A DNA stretch of 64,000 nucleotides, from contig JASPKZ010003441.1 of NCBI GenBank assembly GCA_030220185.1, positions 930,001 to 994,000 of the forward strand, read 5' to 3'. The position numbers were made by a program, and so were the translations under genes. The DNA comes from Diploptera punctata (lineage: Eukaryota; Arthropoda; Insecta; Blattodea; Blaberidae). Under the pieces are notes generated by a model. It was not told where the DNA came from, ran no database searches, and saw nothing but the letters and a program-made list of their open reading frames with translations. Of the stretch, positions 9,640 to 20,966 are shown one piece after another. How positions within the stretch are numbered: the stretch's first letter is position 1; every line of letters begins with the position of its first letter.

Positions 9640-12600
9640 TAAGTACCTTGGTCGAAAGAGTGACGATCTTTCACCGTAAAAATACAACCGTCAAGAAATG
9701 CGGACATGGGTTCTACTGGGGTAAAATTTTCCGGAGGTCAAATAGTCCCCCATTCGGTTCTCCGGGCGGGGACTACTTCAGGGAACCCATGCCAAAGGCT
9801 CAAACACAGGGACATGTTCCTAGGAACATGGAATGTTAGGACTTTATACAATAGTGGGGCACTAGAGATATTAACGCGGGAATTGGATAAATCGCCCTTG
9901 GATATAGTCGCTTTACAGGAAGTTAGGTGGCCAGGAGAAGGTAGTCAGGAATCAGGAAGCTTTTCATTATACTATGGGGGTGCAGAAAGACCTGCATTTG
10001 GAACGGGTTTTTTTAGTCAGAAGGAGGATCCTATCCGCTATCCGAGATATTAAGTTTGTTAGTGATAGGATATCATACATAATTCTAAAGGGTAAACGAC
10101 ATGATTTTATAATTGTAAATGTACATGCCCCCACAGAAGATAAAGATGACAAGATCAAGGATGAGTTCTATGAAGAATTAGAATGCTTATTTGATAGCCT
10201 TTCACGATATCATATGAAAATTGTCTTAGGAGATTTTAATGCAAAAGTGGGGCGGGAAGATATATTCAAACCAACAATAGGCAAATTCAGTCTTCATGAA
10301 GATAGTAACGACAACGGGGTTAAGATTAGTCACATTTGCCACATCAAAGAATCTCATTGTTAAGAGCACAACATTTCAGCATAAGGATATTCATAAATAC
10401 ACCTGGACGTCCCCAGATGGAGAAACTCGGAACCAGATAGATCATGTATTAGTGGATAAACGCTGGCACAGTAGCATCATTGATGTTAGATCAGTTAGAG
10501 GGACAGACTGCAATTCAGATCATCATCTGGTCAGGGTGAAAATCAGACAACGGCTATCGCTTATGAGAGGAACAAACGCTAAAGATGATTCTGTAAAATA
10601 TGAATTAAAAAACTTGAAAAATGATGAAATGCGGCAAGAATACCAAATCGAAATTGCTAATAGATTTGAAGTACTGGGATCTTCTGATGACAATGTGGCA
10701 AACGAAGAAGAAACTGATATAAATAAAGAATGGGAGGCTATAAGAGATACTATTAAATTGTCAGCATCAGAAAGCATTGGTTGTTTAAAAAAGAGGCAAA
10801 ACAAGAAATGGTTTGATGAGGAATGTGCCGACATTGTAAAGAAAAGAAAGCTAGCAAAAATGAAATGGTTACACGAGCCAAATGAGGTAAATTTAGAGCA
10901 ATTGGGTAGTGTTAGGCGGGAAACCACCAAGTTACTAAAGAGTAAAAAGAGGGAATATTTGAGAGAGAAGATTAACGATCTTGAAATGAATGCAAAACAT
11001 AGGAACATTAGAGAATTATATCAGGGAATTAGTATAGAGAAGAAGGGGTTTCAGGCTAGAACAAACATAATTCGGAATGAAAAATGGGGATATGATTGCA
11101 GATTCCAAGAGTATATTAAATAGATGGAAAAGTTATTTTAATCAGCTATTAAATGTACATACAGAACAGGACATTGAGGAGGATAAGTTACAGACAGCAG
11201 AAATGCTAGTCGCAGAGCCAAGTGCATTAGAGGTTGAAATGGCAATTGAAAAATTGAAGATGTATAAAGCATCAGGTTCAGATGAGATCCCAGCAGAACT
11301 GATAAAATCAGGGGGAGAAAAATTGATGGACAAGATACGCTGGTTGCTTAGTATGATTTGGGAAAAAGAAGCTCTTCCAGACGAATGGAAGGAATCAATT
11401 ATTGTACCAATTTATAAGAAAGGAGATAAAACTGATTGCAACAACTATAGGGGCATCTCATTACTTTCAACTTCGTACAAATTCTAACAAATATATTAGT
11501 AAGCAGACTTACTCCCTATATTGATGACATTCTAGGAGATCATCAATGTGCATTTAGAAGAAACAGGTCTACAACAGATCAGATTTTTAGTATAAGACAG
11601 ATTTTAGAAAAGAAATGGGAATATAATGGTACTGTGCATCAACTATATGTAGACTTCAAAAAAGCATATGATTCAATTAAGAGGGAGAAGTTATATAGTA
11701 TCCTGCTGGAGTTTGGAATTCCTAAAAAGTTAGTTAGACTTATTCGAATGTGTCTAAATGGCTCAACGAGTAGGGTGCGTGTAGGCAAACAGTTTTCAGA
11801 CACTTTTGAAATCCAGAATGGGTTAAAGCAAGGAGATGCACTATCTCCTCTACTATTTAATTTTGTACTAGAGCATGCCATTAAATCTTTAGAGAATGAG
11901 GAAGGCTTACAACTCAATGGTATTAATAAGCTGTTAGTTTATGCTGATGATGTAGTACTACTGGCCGATAGCGAGGAGATACTGAAGGCCAACACGCACA
12001 CACTATTGAGTAACACTAAGAAATTAGGACTGGAAGTAAATATCAGTAAAACTAAATATATGGTCACACGTAGAAATACATTATATAATGGAAATGGACA
12101 GCTAATGACAAATGAGGGAAATTTTGAGGAATTGGCTGAATTCAAATACCTAGGAACAATAATCACAAATAGGAATGAGATGCACAAAGAAATTAAACAT
12201 AGGCTCAATTCTGGAAATGCATGCTATTATGCATTGCAGAGACTTTTGATGTCCCAACTCCTTTCAAAAAACGTTAAGCTGAAAATATATAAAACTATTG
12301 TTCTACCAGTTATACTACATGGGTGCGAAACATGGACTCTTACTTTAAGGGAGGAAAGGAGATTACGAGTATTTGAGAATAAAGTTCTTAGGAAAATTTT
12401 TGGACCAAAGAGAGATGAACAGACAGGTGAATGGAGAAGACTACATAACAATGAACTACATGGTCTTTATAGGAAGCCAGATATAATAAGAACAGTTAAG
12501 TCCCGTAGACTGCGATGGGCAGGACATGTTGCACGTATGGGGAATGAAAGACGTGCATGGAAACTTCTTGTAGGAAAGCCAGAAGGAAAACGCCCAGTTG

Positions 12601-12773
12601 GTAGACCAAGAATGAGGTGGGAGAACAACATTAACTATGATTTGAGGGAAGTAGATTATACAGGGAATGATTGGAAAACATTAGCTCAGGATAGGGATGT
12701 ATGGAGAGCTTATGTCCGTGCGGCCATGAACCTACGGGTTCGATAGTGCCAGTGAGTAAGTAAGTAAGTAAGT
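9640..12773 (+). mobile_element. RTE-like LINE, nearly full length, multiply frameshifted
   Basis: One ORF broken into frames. Endonuclease start 9706-10053 (GTWNVRTLYNSGALE, LDIVALQEVRWPG). Middle 9974-10363 (VNVHAPTEDKDD, IVLGDFNAKVG). Endonuclease end and connector 10296-11123 (YTWTSPDGETRNQIDHV, CNSDHHLV). RT start 11077-11487 (ASGSDEIPAELIK, PIYKKGDKTDCNNYRGISL). RT core and C-terminus 11634-12746 (VDFKKAYDSI, GLKQGDALSPLLFNF, LVYADDVVLLAD, FKYLG, GRPRMRW, YVRAAMNLRVR). Motif C is YADD. The 3' end has a TAAG repeat (GTAAGTAAGTAAGTA), a typical RTE-type tail. At least four frameshifts make it inactive. Confidence 0.88.
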
Positions 12774-12775
12774 AT

Positions 12776-12980
12776 AGGAAAAATCACTATGAGGTTTAAT
12801 CCAAGATTTAAATTATCTTACCTCATATCAAGTCTTCTAATTGTACCAGTTTCAAAACCTAGGTGGATCCATCTTAGTAATGTTTCAAGTGATGTTATGT
12901 CGTTCAGAGAACTGCTTCTTACTTATTAATTAGAAGACTGGTTTTGAGGTGAGGTATAAAGAATTTTAATTTAAATCGTA
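12776..12980. mobile_element. PLE terminal foldback, decayed
   Basis: ATCACTATGAGGTTTAATCC and an inverted GAGGTGAGGTATAAAG enclose a minus-strand ribozyme remnant near 12838-12890 (core CTAAGAT, lacking G5). Inserted directly behind the LINE tail. Confidence 0.5.
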
Positions 12981-13375
12981 AGTTACCTCAGGCCTGTAAT
13001 GAATAATATTCTGCTTTCAAAGGACAACCAAGCATTGGAAAGAGGTAGTTTAAGAAGACCACTTAGCAAAGATAAAGACTAACACACATTTTCTCCAACT
13101 TATTCATAAAAAGTAAAAATGTTGTTTTGTTATTATCTAATGGAAAGACATGATGATTCACTCCGTAAATGTTCTGGCATTCCAGAATAATTTTGGGAAA
13201 TTTTTCATCTTTTGGAGATGAGGGTCCAATTTTTGGCAAAGAAGTAGATTTTCTTAATTCATTTTGGTGCTCTGATCCTTGCAAATGGTGCAATGTTCAG
13301 GACTGAGATGTTATACCATATTCGGCCTTAGTTTATGTTGTACTGTAAACAAAGTCACAAAAAGTATCCTTCCGC
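12981..13375. other. No recognisable gene
   Basis: Sequence between two PLE remnants. A weak minus frame at 13293-13063 has no motif I know. Confidence 0.35.
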
Positions 13376-13379
13376 AGGC

Positions 13380-15325
13380 ATCTTCTTCCTTCTATCAGTG
13401 GACCGATGAACCTCTGGATCAAATAAAAATTTGCAGGAGTTTTGAAATTCATGAGTTTATCTTTCTTGTTTTTTTTTGGATGTTGATTTTTTCCCAGACT
13501 GTGAGTTCTTTCTGTTTATCTGTGTGTTTGATTAGGTTAGCTTTTGTATCAATTAAATGTTTTTCAGATCAAGCATGGGCTGCTACAGCTGACTTGTCCA
13601 CTTCACCCTTTTTTTTTACATTTCTAAGGTGTTCTTTCAATCTGGTTTTTAAATTTCTTTTTGTTTTTCCTATATAGATTTTGTCGCAATCCTTACATTT
13701 GATCTGATATATTCCTGATTTGTATTCTTCTCCAATTTTTTCATTTTTGTTGGTTTTAATTATTTTGTTTAGGCTGTATTCATTCTTTGGGGCCAAACGA
13801 ATGTTAAACTTATTGAAAATTTTCTGGAACTTGTGGTGTTTTAAAGGATGGTAAGTGAAATTTTTTAATCTTATGTTCTCTTCTGTTTGTTTTTTTAAGT
13901 GTGCTTTCTCATTGATTAGTTTTTGCCTTTTAAACTTATTTATTTTCTTGTGTACCATGTTTTCTTCATAACCATTTTCTATTGCTACTTTAATTATGTA
14001 TTCTTTTTCTTATTCATATTTTTCACGGTTCAGGGGTACATTCACCAATCTCTGTGTTAGACTATTGAATACAGCTTCTTTGTGAGCGAAATGATTGAAT
14101 CCTGATGTCTTAATGTAGTTATCTTTATGTGTGTTCTTTCAGTATATTCCAAATTCTATTTTGTTTTTTTCGTTTCTAGTTAGGGTTAGATCCAAAAATG
14201 AAATTTGTCTGTCAGTTTCAGTTTCCATTGTGAATTTTACAGTTTTGCTCTGAAGGTTCAGGAGTTTTAAGGCATCTTCTATTTGTTTATGGTTTACAAT
14301 AGCTATTATATCGTCAACATATCTGCACCAAAATTTGAAAATTAATGGGTGTCCCTTTGTTATTTTCTGTTCAAAACTATCATGAATAAATTAGCCAGAA
14401 AGGGAGATGGGGGGGGGGGGTTCCCCATGGAAAGTCCAAAATTTTGTTTGTAGTATTTTCCATTATATGTGAAAAACATTTGTTCGATGTACAATTTTGT
14501 CATAATGATGCATTCTTCTATCTTTTCCTTTTCTAAATTATTATTCGTTAACCATTTTTCCAGAATTTCAATGGTGGTTTCTCTTGGGATACTGGGAAAC
14601 AATGAAACTACATCAAAAGAAACTAACCTGTCAGTTGGTTCTAATTCTGTGTTCTTGAAATTCTCTATCAATTCTAATGAATTGTCGATTGAAAGGTTCT
14701 CAAACCCTCCCATATTCTTATATTTGCTACATAACCATCTAGATATCTGGTATGTAGGAGACCCTATGCAGTTGATAATGGGTCTCATTTTGTTTCCTTC
14801 CTTATGTGTTTTTGGGAGGCCATGCATATTAGGGTTTTTAGGGTTGGGAACCTTTAGGTAAAACTTTTTTTGTTTGGTTAGGATTTTGTTTACATTCTTT
14901 AGGGTGTTGTCCACCTCTTTGATGTATTTCAGAAGTGGGTCGGATTTAATTTCGGTGTATTCAGTTGATTCCAAAAGACTGTTCATTCTATTTTTATAAT
15001 CAACAATGTCCATGATTACTACTTGATTTCCTTTGTCAGCTTTTGTGACTATTATATTTTTCTTGTTTATTCCTTTGATGATTTTCATTTTCCCTTTCCC
15101 GTTTTGTTTATAGGAATTTCTTTGATCTCCTCTATTATTTTTATGCATTCATTCCTAATCAAGACCTTCTCTTCCATGTTCATTTCTTCTATGACTATTT
15201 CTATGTCTGCTACGTAATCATCTATATTGTTTGAGAAGTTCACACATGTTTTTAGGCCTTGTTCCAATATTTGCATTTCTTTTGTGCTAAAATTTTGGGA
15301 AGACAAATTTACTACATTATTAATT
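13380..15325 (-). mobile_element. PLE, nearly full length, RT and GIY-YIG
   Basis: Minus strand, N- to C-terminal. N-terminal helix region (15306-15085, LSTKEMQILEQGLKTC). RT 15148-14360 (IVTKADKGNQVVIMD, MHGLPKTHKEGNKMRPIIN, RLVSFDVVSLFPSIP). A poly-G/C tract replaces GNPLSPF. Then a broken frame with YVDDI (about 14320-14300), and a linker. GIY-YIG 13958-13569 (GIYQIKCKDCDKIYIGKTKR, LKEHLRNVK). Several frameshifts and a stop near 14140 inactivate it. It is the best view of the PLE N-terminus on this strand. Confidence 0.88.
14410..14421 (+). repeat. Poly-G tract in the RT catalytic region
   Basis: An uninterrupted run of G residues where other copies encode Asn-Pro-Leu-Ser-Pro. On the coding strand it reads Pro-Pro-Pro-Pro, giving GLSMGNPPPPSPFLANLF in place of GNPLSPFLANLF. 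Confidence 0.85.
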
Positions 15326-15363
15326 ATATTATTTTTAGTCTGGACATCTTACCTCAATATTAA

Positions 15364-16687
15364 CACATTGGTGACCGACAGCTCTGCGTTGCACCCACCG
15401 CTGCTGGACCAGACATTTCTGTCAGTAGGGTGGACTTTTAAATTTTAAACCGCGCTAGCACAGTGTGGCTTTTACATCAATATATTTACAATCAATAACA
15501 GTAATGTATAAGTAAATCTTTATTAGTATTCTCACCAGACCTTCTAGTAGAAATTGAGGGTTTGATAGCGTTGGAAACATTTACCTTTATGTAAAGGCAA
15601 AGTGCAAAAGAGCATACGTAGCGAGTTTCTTTTCTTGTGTTCACTAAAATCGCGGAAAAGTTTTGAGGGTATTTTTTTCTTTCCAATCACAGTTGGTGTT
15701 AATTTATTTTTCTTAATGTCTTAGCCTCCCTGGTGGGTCGTGAGGTGGTCTCCTAGAAGTGGTTTCTTTTCTCTCTGTCTTTCCTCGTTTTCTCTGTCAT
15801 CTGTTCCTAATTTCACGACTGCCAAACAAGAGGCTGTTTCAAGCAAAAAACTTCTGTTTGACATTTTGCTGTTAGGATTTTAAAATTTATAGACCCTGAA
15901 AGCATTAAAGAGTGTACAATTCAGAAGCCACAATACAACGTTCGGCTCCATTTCACTATTTTTTCTAAGGATGGAGTAATATGATAGGTATTGGTCAGCC
16001 CTGTCTACACCCTTACATACTTGTTATATTAAGTATTCAATAGGGCATTTTTACAACTTTACTCCTCCCACTCTCGTGTTGCCTGATGCAATGTGCTAAC
16101 CATTCTTACGTCTCTTTTATCTTTCCATGTTTGTAGCAAAAGGTCCCCCTTACTACAAAAACACTTTCTCCTAGCTTGAGTTTATTTCCTGCTTCCATAA
16201 ATGATTTTGGAAGCCCTCTGTTAATCTTTATTGCTTCAGAAGCTCTCGTCTTTCTTTCGAGCAAATTTTCAGCTATAGCCACACTATTATAATAATTATC
16301 CTGGTGGACATGATGCCACAGATATAAATTCGGCTCCAGAACGCAAAATAGAGTTTCTTTTAATTTTTCCGCTCTGCAAAATATATTTACAGGTTACATA
16401 CGTATCCCGTAATCGCCTAACTACCCGCACTAAAATTCCATATTTCACCAGCCGTCTGTCATAAAATTGTAAACAATTCTGTAAAGTTGGCAATTTCATA
16501 AAAGAGAAGAGAGGGGTACAAATACAACTAAAATTTATTTCACAATGAGAAGAAACAAAATTGAATGCCTCATTCAAAAGCGAAGAGGCAGGGAAGCCAT
16601 AGAAAACGTAAAACGGAAATCTCCGTGACTGGTCGTCTAGTGCTGGCCATTTAAACACGGAGATCTCCGTAGCCCGTCACCAATGTG
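15364..16687 (-). mobile_element. piggyBac-like element, decayed
   Basis: Flanked by TTAA at 15360-15363 and 16688-16691. Ends are inverted repeats: CACATTGGTGACCGAC at the left and CACATTGGTGACGGGC at the right read inward. About 1.32 kb, with only the C-terminal part of a transposase on the minus strand. Confidence 0.82.
15492..16300 (-). pseudogene. piggyBac transposase remnant
   Basis: The minus-strand frames give DNYYNSVAIAENLLERK (the piggyBac D-N-Y-Y-x-S block carrying a catalytic Asp), then GLPKSF, GVDRADQYLSYYSILRK (the G-V-D-x-x-D-Q block of the family), and a Cys-containing tail (RKETRYVCSFALC). Frameshifts and stops separate the blocks, and the N-terminal region is missing. It has no transposase activity of its own. 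Confidence 0.8.
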
Positions 16688-16770
16688 TTAATAGACTAAA
16701 AATAATATAATTAAAATAACCTCAAAATATAACTTCCTAAAATTAAATATTATATTACTATATTATTTCC

Positions 16771-17224
16771 GCATTCTTTTTCTGTTTTATGCTTGTTTGG
16801 GTTTTCCATATAACATTTCTTTGATTTTAAATTTTATTGTTTTGTTTGAGTGATTTTTCTCTTAAATTTGGTTTATTTTGTTAAAAGAATTTTCCTCCAG
16901 ATTGTCCCAATAAAAATTCCCTATAATTTTTGTGATTTTTAAATGTAAGAAATATAATTTAGCGTCTAAATTGCTGATTGTTTCAAAATGTTTCCCTTTC
17001 TCCATTTTTAACATTTTTTTCTCTAAGGTCTTCTGTTGTTCTGGTAGTTTTGTATGTGGTGAAGAATGGGTTCTACATCCAACTCTTTCATAATTTCATC
17101 ATTTCTTTTATGGTCCCACTTTGTATAGCCTGCTGTACGGTGCATAAATCGCATCTCATTTGCTGTCATTCGGCTTTCATATCTTAATACTGGTCTTGCG
17201 AGAACCTTATAAAGCCGTAATCTT
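16771..17224. other. AT-rich sequence, LINE-like traces
   Basis: No gene is recognised. The minus strand near 17040-17220 gives short stretches similar to LINE C-termini (KVLARPVLRYESRMTANEM-like), too decayed to classify. Confidence 0.35.
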
Positions 17225-17311
17225 GTATTTAACTTTTATAGGAATTAATCACTATGAGGTTTAATTTATGGTGAAATTAAATGTTTCTTACCTCTCCTCA
17301 TATAAATTTTC

Positions 17312-17359
17312 TAAGTAGATCGCGATTTCGAGACTACAACGGTCTCATCGTCAGCACTT
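17312..17359 (-). ncRNA. Hammerhead ribozyme-like, PLE family C
   Basis: Helix I AAGTG/TACTT (G-U first pair), CTGACGA, T, helix II GAGAC/GTCTC, GAA, perfect palindrome ATCGCGAT, C at the cleavage site. Core intact. Confidence 0.8.
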
Positions 17360-17452
17360 TCTTGGCGACGGATGTTATGTCAATTGTAAGAAACTCCACC
17401 AACAGAGGGAAGAAGAAGAGTTTCTTCCAATCGACATAACATTCATTGCCAA

Positions 17453-17502
17453 GAAAGTGCTGACGATGAGACCGTTGTGGTCTCAAAATCGCGATCTACT
17501 TA
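17453..17502 (+). ncRNA. Hammerhead-like, PLE family C, G12 mutated
   Basis: Same as 17312-17359 except that GAAAT is AAAAT, replacing the general-base G12 by A. Expected to be impaired. Confidence 0.65.
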
Positions 17503-17644
17503 GAAAATTTATATGAGGAGAGGTAAGAAACATTTAATTTCACCGTAATCTTGTGTTCTTCTGTACTAAAGATGGTTTCATTATACTCTTAATTATTCCT
17601 ATTGTTTTTTGTGAAATTTGTGATTTTCTTTGATATATCATTAA

Positions 17645-18370
17645 TAATCAGGAAAAAGATCAACTCAAATTGAATATAATTTCTGAGGATAAGTGGATAT
17701 CTTATTTCAAACGTCTTTGGACAGAACAATCAGATGATGATGAAATAAATTTATCATTAATTGATGAAAATATAGATCCAAGTTCTTTTGAAGAATTAAT
17801 AACTGTCATCAATCATTGTAAAAACAAAACAACTCCTGGCATTGATAATATTAACAATGAACTAATAAAATATGGCTCTATTCAACTAAAACAACGTATC
17901 TTAGATTTATTGAATATATGCTGGAAGACTGGTCATATCCCAGAAGAATGGAAGATGGCCAAAATATATCCTATTTATAAAAAAAGTAGTGGCAGTCCTC
18001 TTATTACTGTATTGTATGGTAGTGAATTTTGTGTTTTAACTAAAAGAGAAGAGATTATCATAGAAGCAGCTGAAATGAGATTTCTGATAAGTGTGGCTGG
18101 TTACAAACTTCTAGATAAAAGAAGTGAAGACCGAAATGAGCCAAATATTTTTAAACTTTTAAATAAAATAAAAGAATCTAGAAAAAACTGGAAAGAACAT
18201 TTTCAAAGAATGAAAGATGATCGGATTCCAAAAATTATACTTAATTACAAACAAAGAGGAGACAGGAATATTGATAGACCGAAAAAGAGATGGATTCAAC
18301 TTTTTGAATGAGAATCTATGAGACTGGAACAAGCCACATGGGCTTAATCCGTGAATGTTGATGATGATGA
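17645..18370 (+). mobile_element. LINE with internal deletion
   Basis: The single frame 17670-18311 fuses an RT N-terminal part (KTTPGIDNINNELIKYG, PEEWKMAKIYPIYKK) directly to a C-terminal tail (LYGSEFCVLTKREE, GRPKKRW-like DRPKKRWIQLFE). The RT catalytic motifs between them are gone. The 3' end has GATGATGATG. The fused frame remains open for 213 codons. Confidence 0.75.
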
Positions 18371-19252
18371 TTTTTATTTTATGATAATCAAAAGTGCATA
18401 TTGTTTGTGCAGGATTTTTATACTATAAATTTTCAGTTTGTGTTTATGGTTTATTTTACACTGTGTAATACTAGGCCCTAATCTAATTTTTTCGTGAAAA
18501 AAATACTAGATTTACAAGCTCTAAAACCCTATTTGGTTGGATATGAAGAGTTTTATGAGAATATTTTTCAATTGCCTACAATGGAAGCAGAATGCGCTGT
18601 ATAGCGAGTATGTGACGACGAATAGTCATTCCCAGACAAATATGTATCAATGACAATGATATTAAACTCAAGTTCATTTTACTTTTGAAGTCCCTAATGA
18701 AATTAGAATATTACATACAACATTTACAATAGTGATTGTTGTTTGTTTCAGAAACCAGTCAAGTGGAAACTTATTATTTTTTTACATTTGTCAATATAGA
18801 TAATAAAAAGTTTTTTTTATCAGTTTCACAAATGGGATAACTTTCATAGGAAAAAATATCAATTTTCTAAATATAAATTTCAAGTTACTAGGGAGTTTTC
18901 TTTGATTTACTCAAAATCAACAATTTTTCGCTTAACTGGTTTTTGAAATAAACAATTCAATTACTCCGGCTGTATGACGAGAAAATGTGACTTATAGTTT
19001 ATAAAAACTTTCATCCCGAATTATTCAATTTACAAATGGTATGATACTAAAATGCCTTGTAATTTTTTTTTCTTTAGATGTGGTAAATCTGGAGTAGGCC
19101 TACCTTGTTGTGCGAGGTCATTTTTCTTGTTGAAAGGTCTGCTGCTCGTTTGTAAATTATAGTCACATTCATTTTTACAAAATTGACAAATCACATTCAT
19201 CAGCAATTCGTAAAAATGTATTAATAATGCGTTTGAACGAACTCAGTGTCAA
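18371..19252. other. No recognisable feature
   Basis: About 880 bp of AT-rich sequence without repeat signatures seen elsewhere. It may be unique intronic DNA of CMTR2. Confidence 0.4.
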
Positions 19253-19365
19253 TTATATTATTTTTGGTCTGGACATCTTACCTCAATATTAATGTTGATT
19301 TGTTCTTGGACATGTTTCAAAACAATTCTGTTTTATCGTCAGCTTTCCCAGACAGTGTCAATATT
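19253..19365 (-). mobile_element. PLE family A solo terminus
   Basis: One terminal repeat on the minus strand, AATATTGAGGTAAGATGTCC-type end, with one ribozyme motif. Confidence 0.65.
19304..19345 (-). ncRNA. Hammerhead ribozyme-like, PLE family A
   Basis: CTGACGA, T, AAAACA/TGTTTT helix II, GAA, ACATGT, then C. Core intact, helix I weak. Confidence 0.7.
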
Positions 19366-19509
19366 AAATTCAACTGTTGCTTTCCACAAATAATATATAT
19401 ATAGATATTCAATTAAATTAATGTTGGGAAGTAAATATTATGAGGTATAAACATTAAAATTCATCGGACAACATTTAGTTTAAACAACTCACCTCATAGG
19501 ATTCATGCT

Positions 19510-19560
19510 TCCATGATATCGCGGTTTCAAACACAGTCGTGTTCATCTTCAGCCATAACT
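19510..19560 (-). ncRNA. Hammerhead ribozyme-like, PLE family B
   Basis: Helix I TTATGG/TCATGG, CTGAAGA, T, helix II GAACAC/GTGTTT, GAA, helix III ACCGCGAT (one mismatch), A at the cleavage site. Confidence 0.72.
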
Positions 19561-20133
19561 CCGACTGACGAAATTCTTCGGCCGTCAACTGTTCTATTGT
19601 TGCCATCTATGGTTGAATTTATGAACTTCGAAATCAAAGTAATTTCGTTAGGGATATCAAAATTCATTGATCTATCTTTATTTTTCTGAATGTGTATTTT
19701 TTCCCAAACTGTCAATTCCAAAGGCTTCTCTACTTGTTTTAAAAGTTTAGCTTCTCTTCCAGTTTTATGATGTTCTAATAAACTATGTGCAGCAATTGCA
19801 GATTTTTGAATTTCACAATTTTTAATATTTCTGAAATGTATAGCGAATTTGGAAATTCAGACAAAAGAACATTTCAGAATGTTATTAAAAATTGTGAAAT
19901 TGAAAAATCTGCAATTGCTGCACATAGTTTATTAGAACATCATAAAATTGGAAGAGAAGCTAAACTTTTGAAACAAGTAGGGAAGCCTTTGGAATTGACA
20001 GTTTGGGAAAAAATATACATTCAGAAAAATAAAGATTACTTTGATTTCGAAGTTCATAAATTCAACCATAGATGGCAGAACTGAAGATGGCAATAATAGA
20101 ACAGTTGACGGCCGAAGAATTTCGTCAGTCGGA

Positions 20134-20182
20134 GTTATGGCTGAAGATGAACACGACTGTGTTTGAAACTGCGGTATCATGG
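20134..20182 (+). ncRNA. Hammerhead ribozyme-like, PLE family B
   Basis: As 19510-19560 but helix III ACTGCGGT (one mismatch against the ACCGCGGT palindrome). Sense to CMTR2, inside its 15.4-kb intron. Confidence 0.72.
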
Positions 20183-20244
20183 AAGCATGAATCCTATAAG
20201 GTGAGTTGTTTAAACAAAATTTTCTCCGATGAATTTTAATATAT

Positions 20245-20875
20245 ATATGTTCGTAGTAATCCAATTGTTGTTATTCAGTTATACAATATAAATAAAGCTT
20301 CTTAATAACAGGTTGGTATAGCTGACAAAACATACCGCATAATTTTATTTATTTATTTTTTGTATTTTGTAAAAATGTAACTAGCATAAATTAAACATTA
20401 TAAATTAAGAAATGTTATTTTGAAAAATTCTATTATTGAGGAATTGGTGCTTCCCAAATCAGCCAATCATATTTTTTTCATCAGATGTATTCTTATTCGA
20501 GTTGTGACATTAACTGGGTACAGCTAACTAGTATTCAATAAAAAGTCAATGGAATAAGACACAAGCTTCGTCTAGTGGATTATTTTTGGACGTAGCAGGC
20601 ACTGATGCAATTCGCTTGCACGGATTCATTTGTAGCGCAATAGTTGGTGTTGGTGGGGATAACATAGAGGAAACACACTATGTGTTTCTCTGTGGAAAAA
20701 TCGAATGCGATACATGTCTCCTGGCACGGTAGGAATTTTGAATTTTTATGTTTATGCATAATTGATTTGAATGGAATTTGGAAAATATATTTTTTTAAAT
20801 ACAAAATTATTAATATACTAATTAATCAATTGAGTTGGTGTTTACTTGATGAAAATCCATATTTATTAATTAAAT
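20245..20875. other. Mostly unassigned sequence
   Basis: No gene is seen. The last ~55 bp (20822-20875) reappear inverted at about 47280-47335, beside another family-3 PLE, so they are part of that element or a preferred neighbour. Confidence 0.4.
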
Positions 20876-20920
20876 AAAAATAAAATGTAGTTTTATTTGA
20901 TTTTCATATTTATTATATAA

Positions 20921-20966
20921 TTCAGTGACAGCTGTTTCGGTACACTGCACCTTCTTCAGACATGTT
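20921..20966 (-). ncRNA. Hammerhead ribozyme-like, PLE family 3
   Basis: CTGAAGA, extra A, helix II GGTGC/GTACC (one G-U), GAA, perfect palindrome ACAGCTGT, C at the cleavage site. Helix I is only about 2 bp. Confidence 0.7.

Larger units (their letters stand above)
15326..16770. mobile_element. PLE family A terminus split by a piggyBac element
   Basis: TTTAGTCTGGACATCTTACC before, and TAGACTAAAAATAATATAAT after, the piggyBac insertion restore a continuous family A end. The insertion point is a TTAA. Confidence 0.7.
17225..17560. mobile_element. PLE family C terminal foldback
   Basis: Inverted arms (AATTAAATGTTTCTTACCTC and the reverse) of about 120 bp, each with one hammerhead motif and ATATGAGGAGAGGTAAG, around a short unique centre at about 17400. 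No coding residues. Confidence 0.75.
19420..20240. mobile_element. PLE family B foldback with C-terminal coding arms
   Basis: Outer ends carry CATCGGA(G/C)AACAT and TTTAAACAACTCACCTCATA. The minus arm (19860-19500) and plus arm (19850-20100) both encode EKSAIAAHSLLEHHKI, LELTVWEKIYIQKN and a tail with STIDG. RT and most of the GIY-YIG are absent. The arms are head to head near 19855. Confidence 0.82.

Noticed and set aside
9706..10053. Start of a host endonuclease gene
   Set aside because: It is the APE-like endonuclease of the RTE-like LINE that continues with frameshifts to 12773.
12838..12890. Hammerhead in the foldback behind the RTE LINE
   Set aside because: G5 is missing and helix II is unclear, so I list it only as a decayed terminus.
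13279..13677. 132-codon plus-strand frame
   Set aside because: Shadow of the minus-strand PLE C-terminal coding region.
15023..15448. Plus-strand frames with hydrophobic stretches as membrane proteins
   Set aside because: They are antisense to the PLE N-terminus; A/T-rich Lys/Asn/Glu codons read as Phe/Leu/Ile on the other strand.
16296..16658. 120-codon minus frame inside the piggyBac
   Set aside because: Its residues do not match piggyBac or any family I know, and the transposase blocks lie in other frames; treated as chance.
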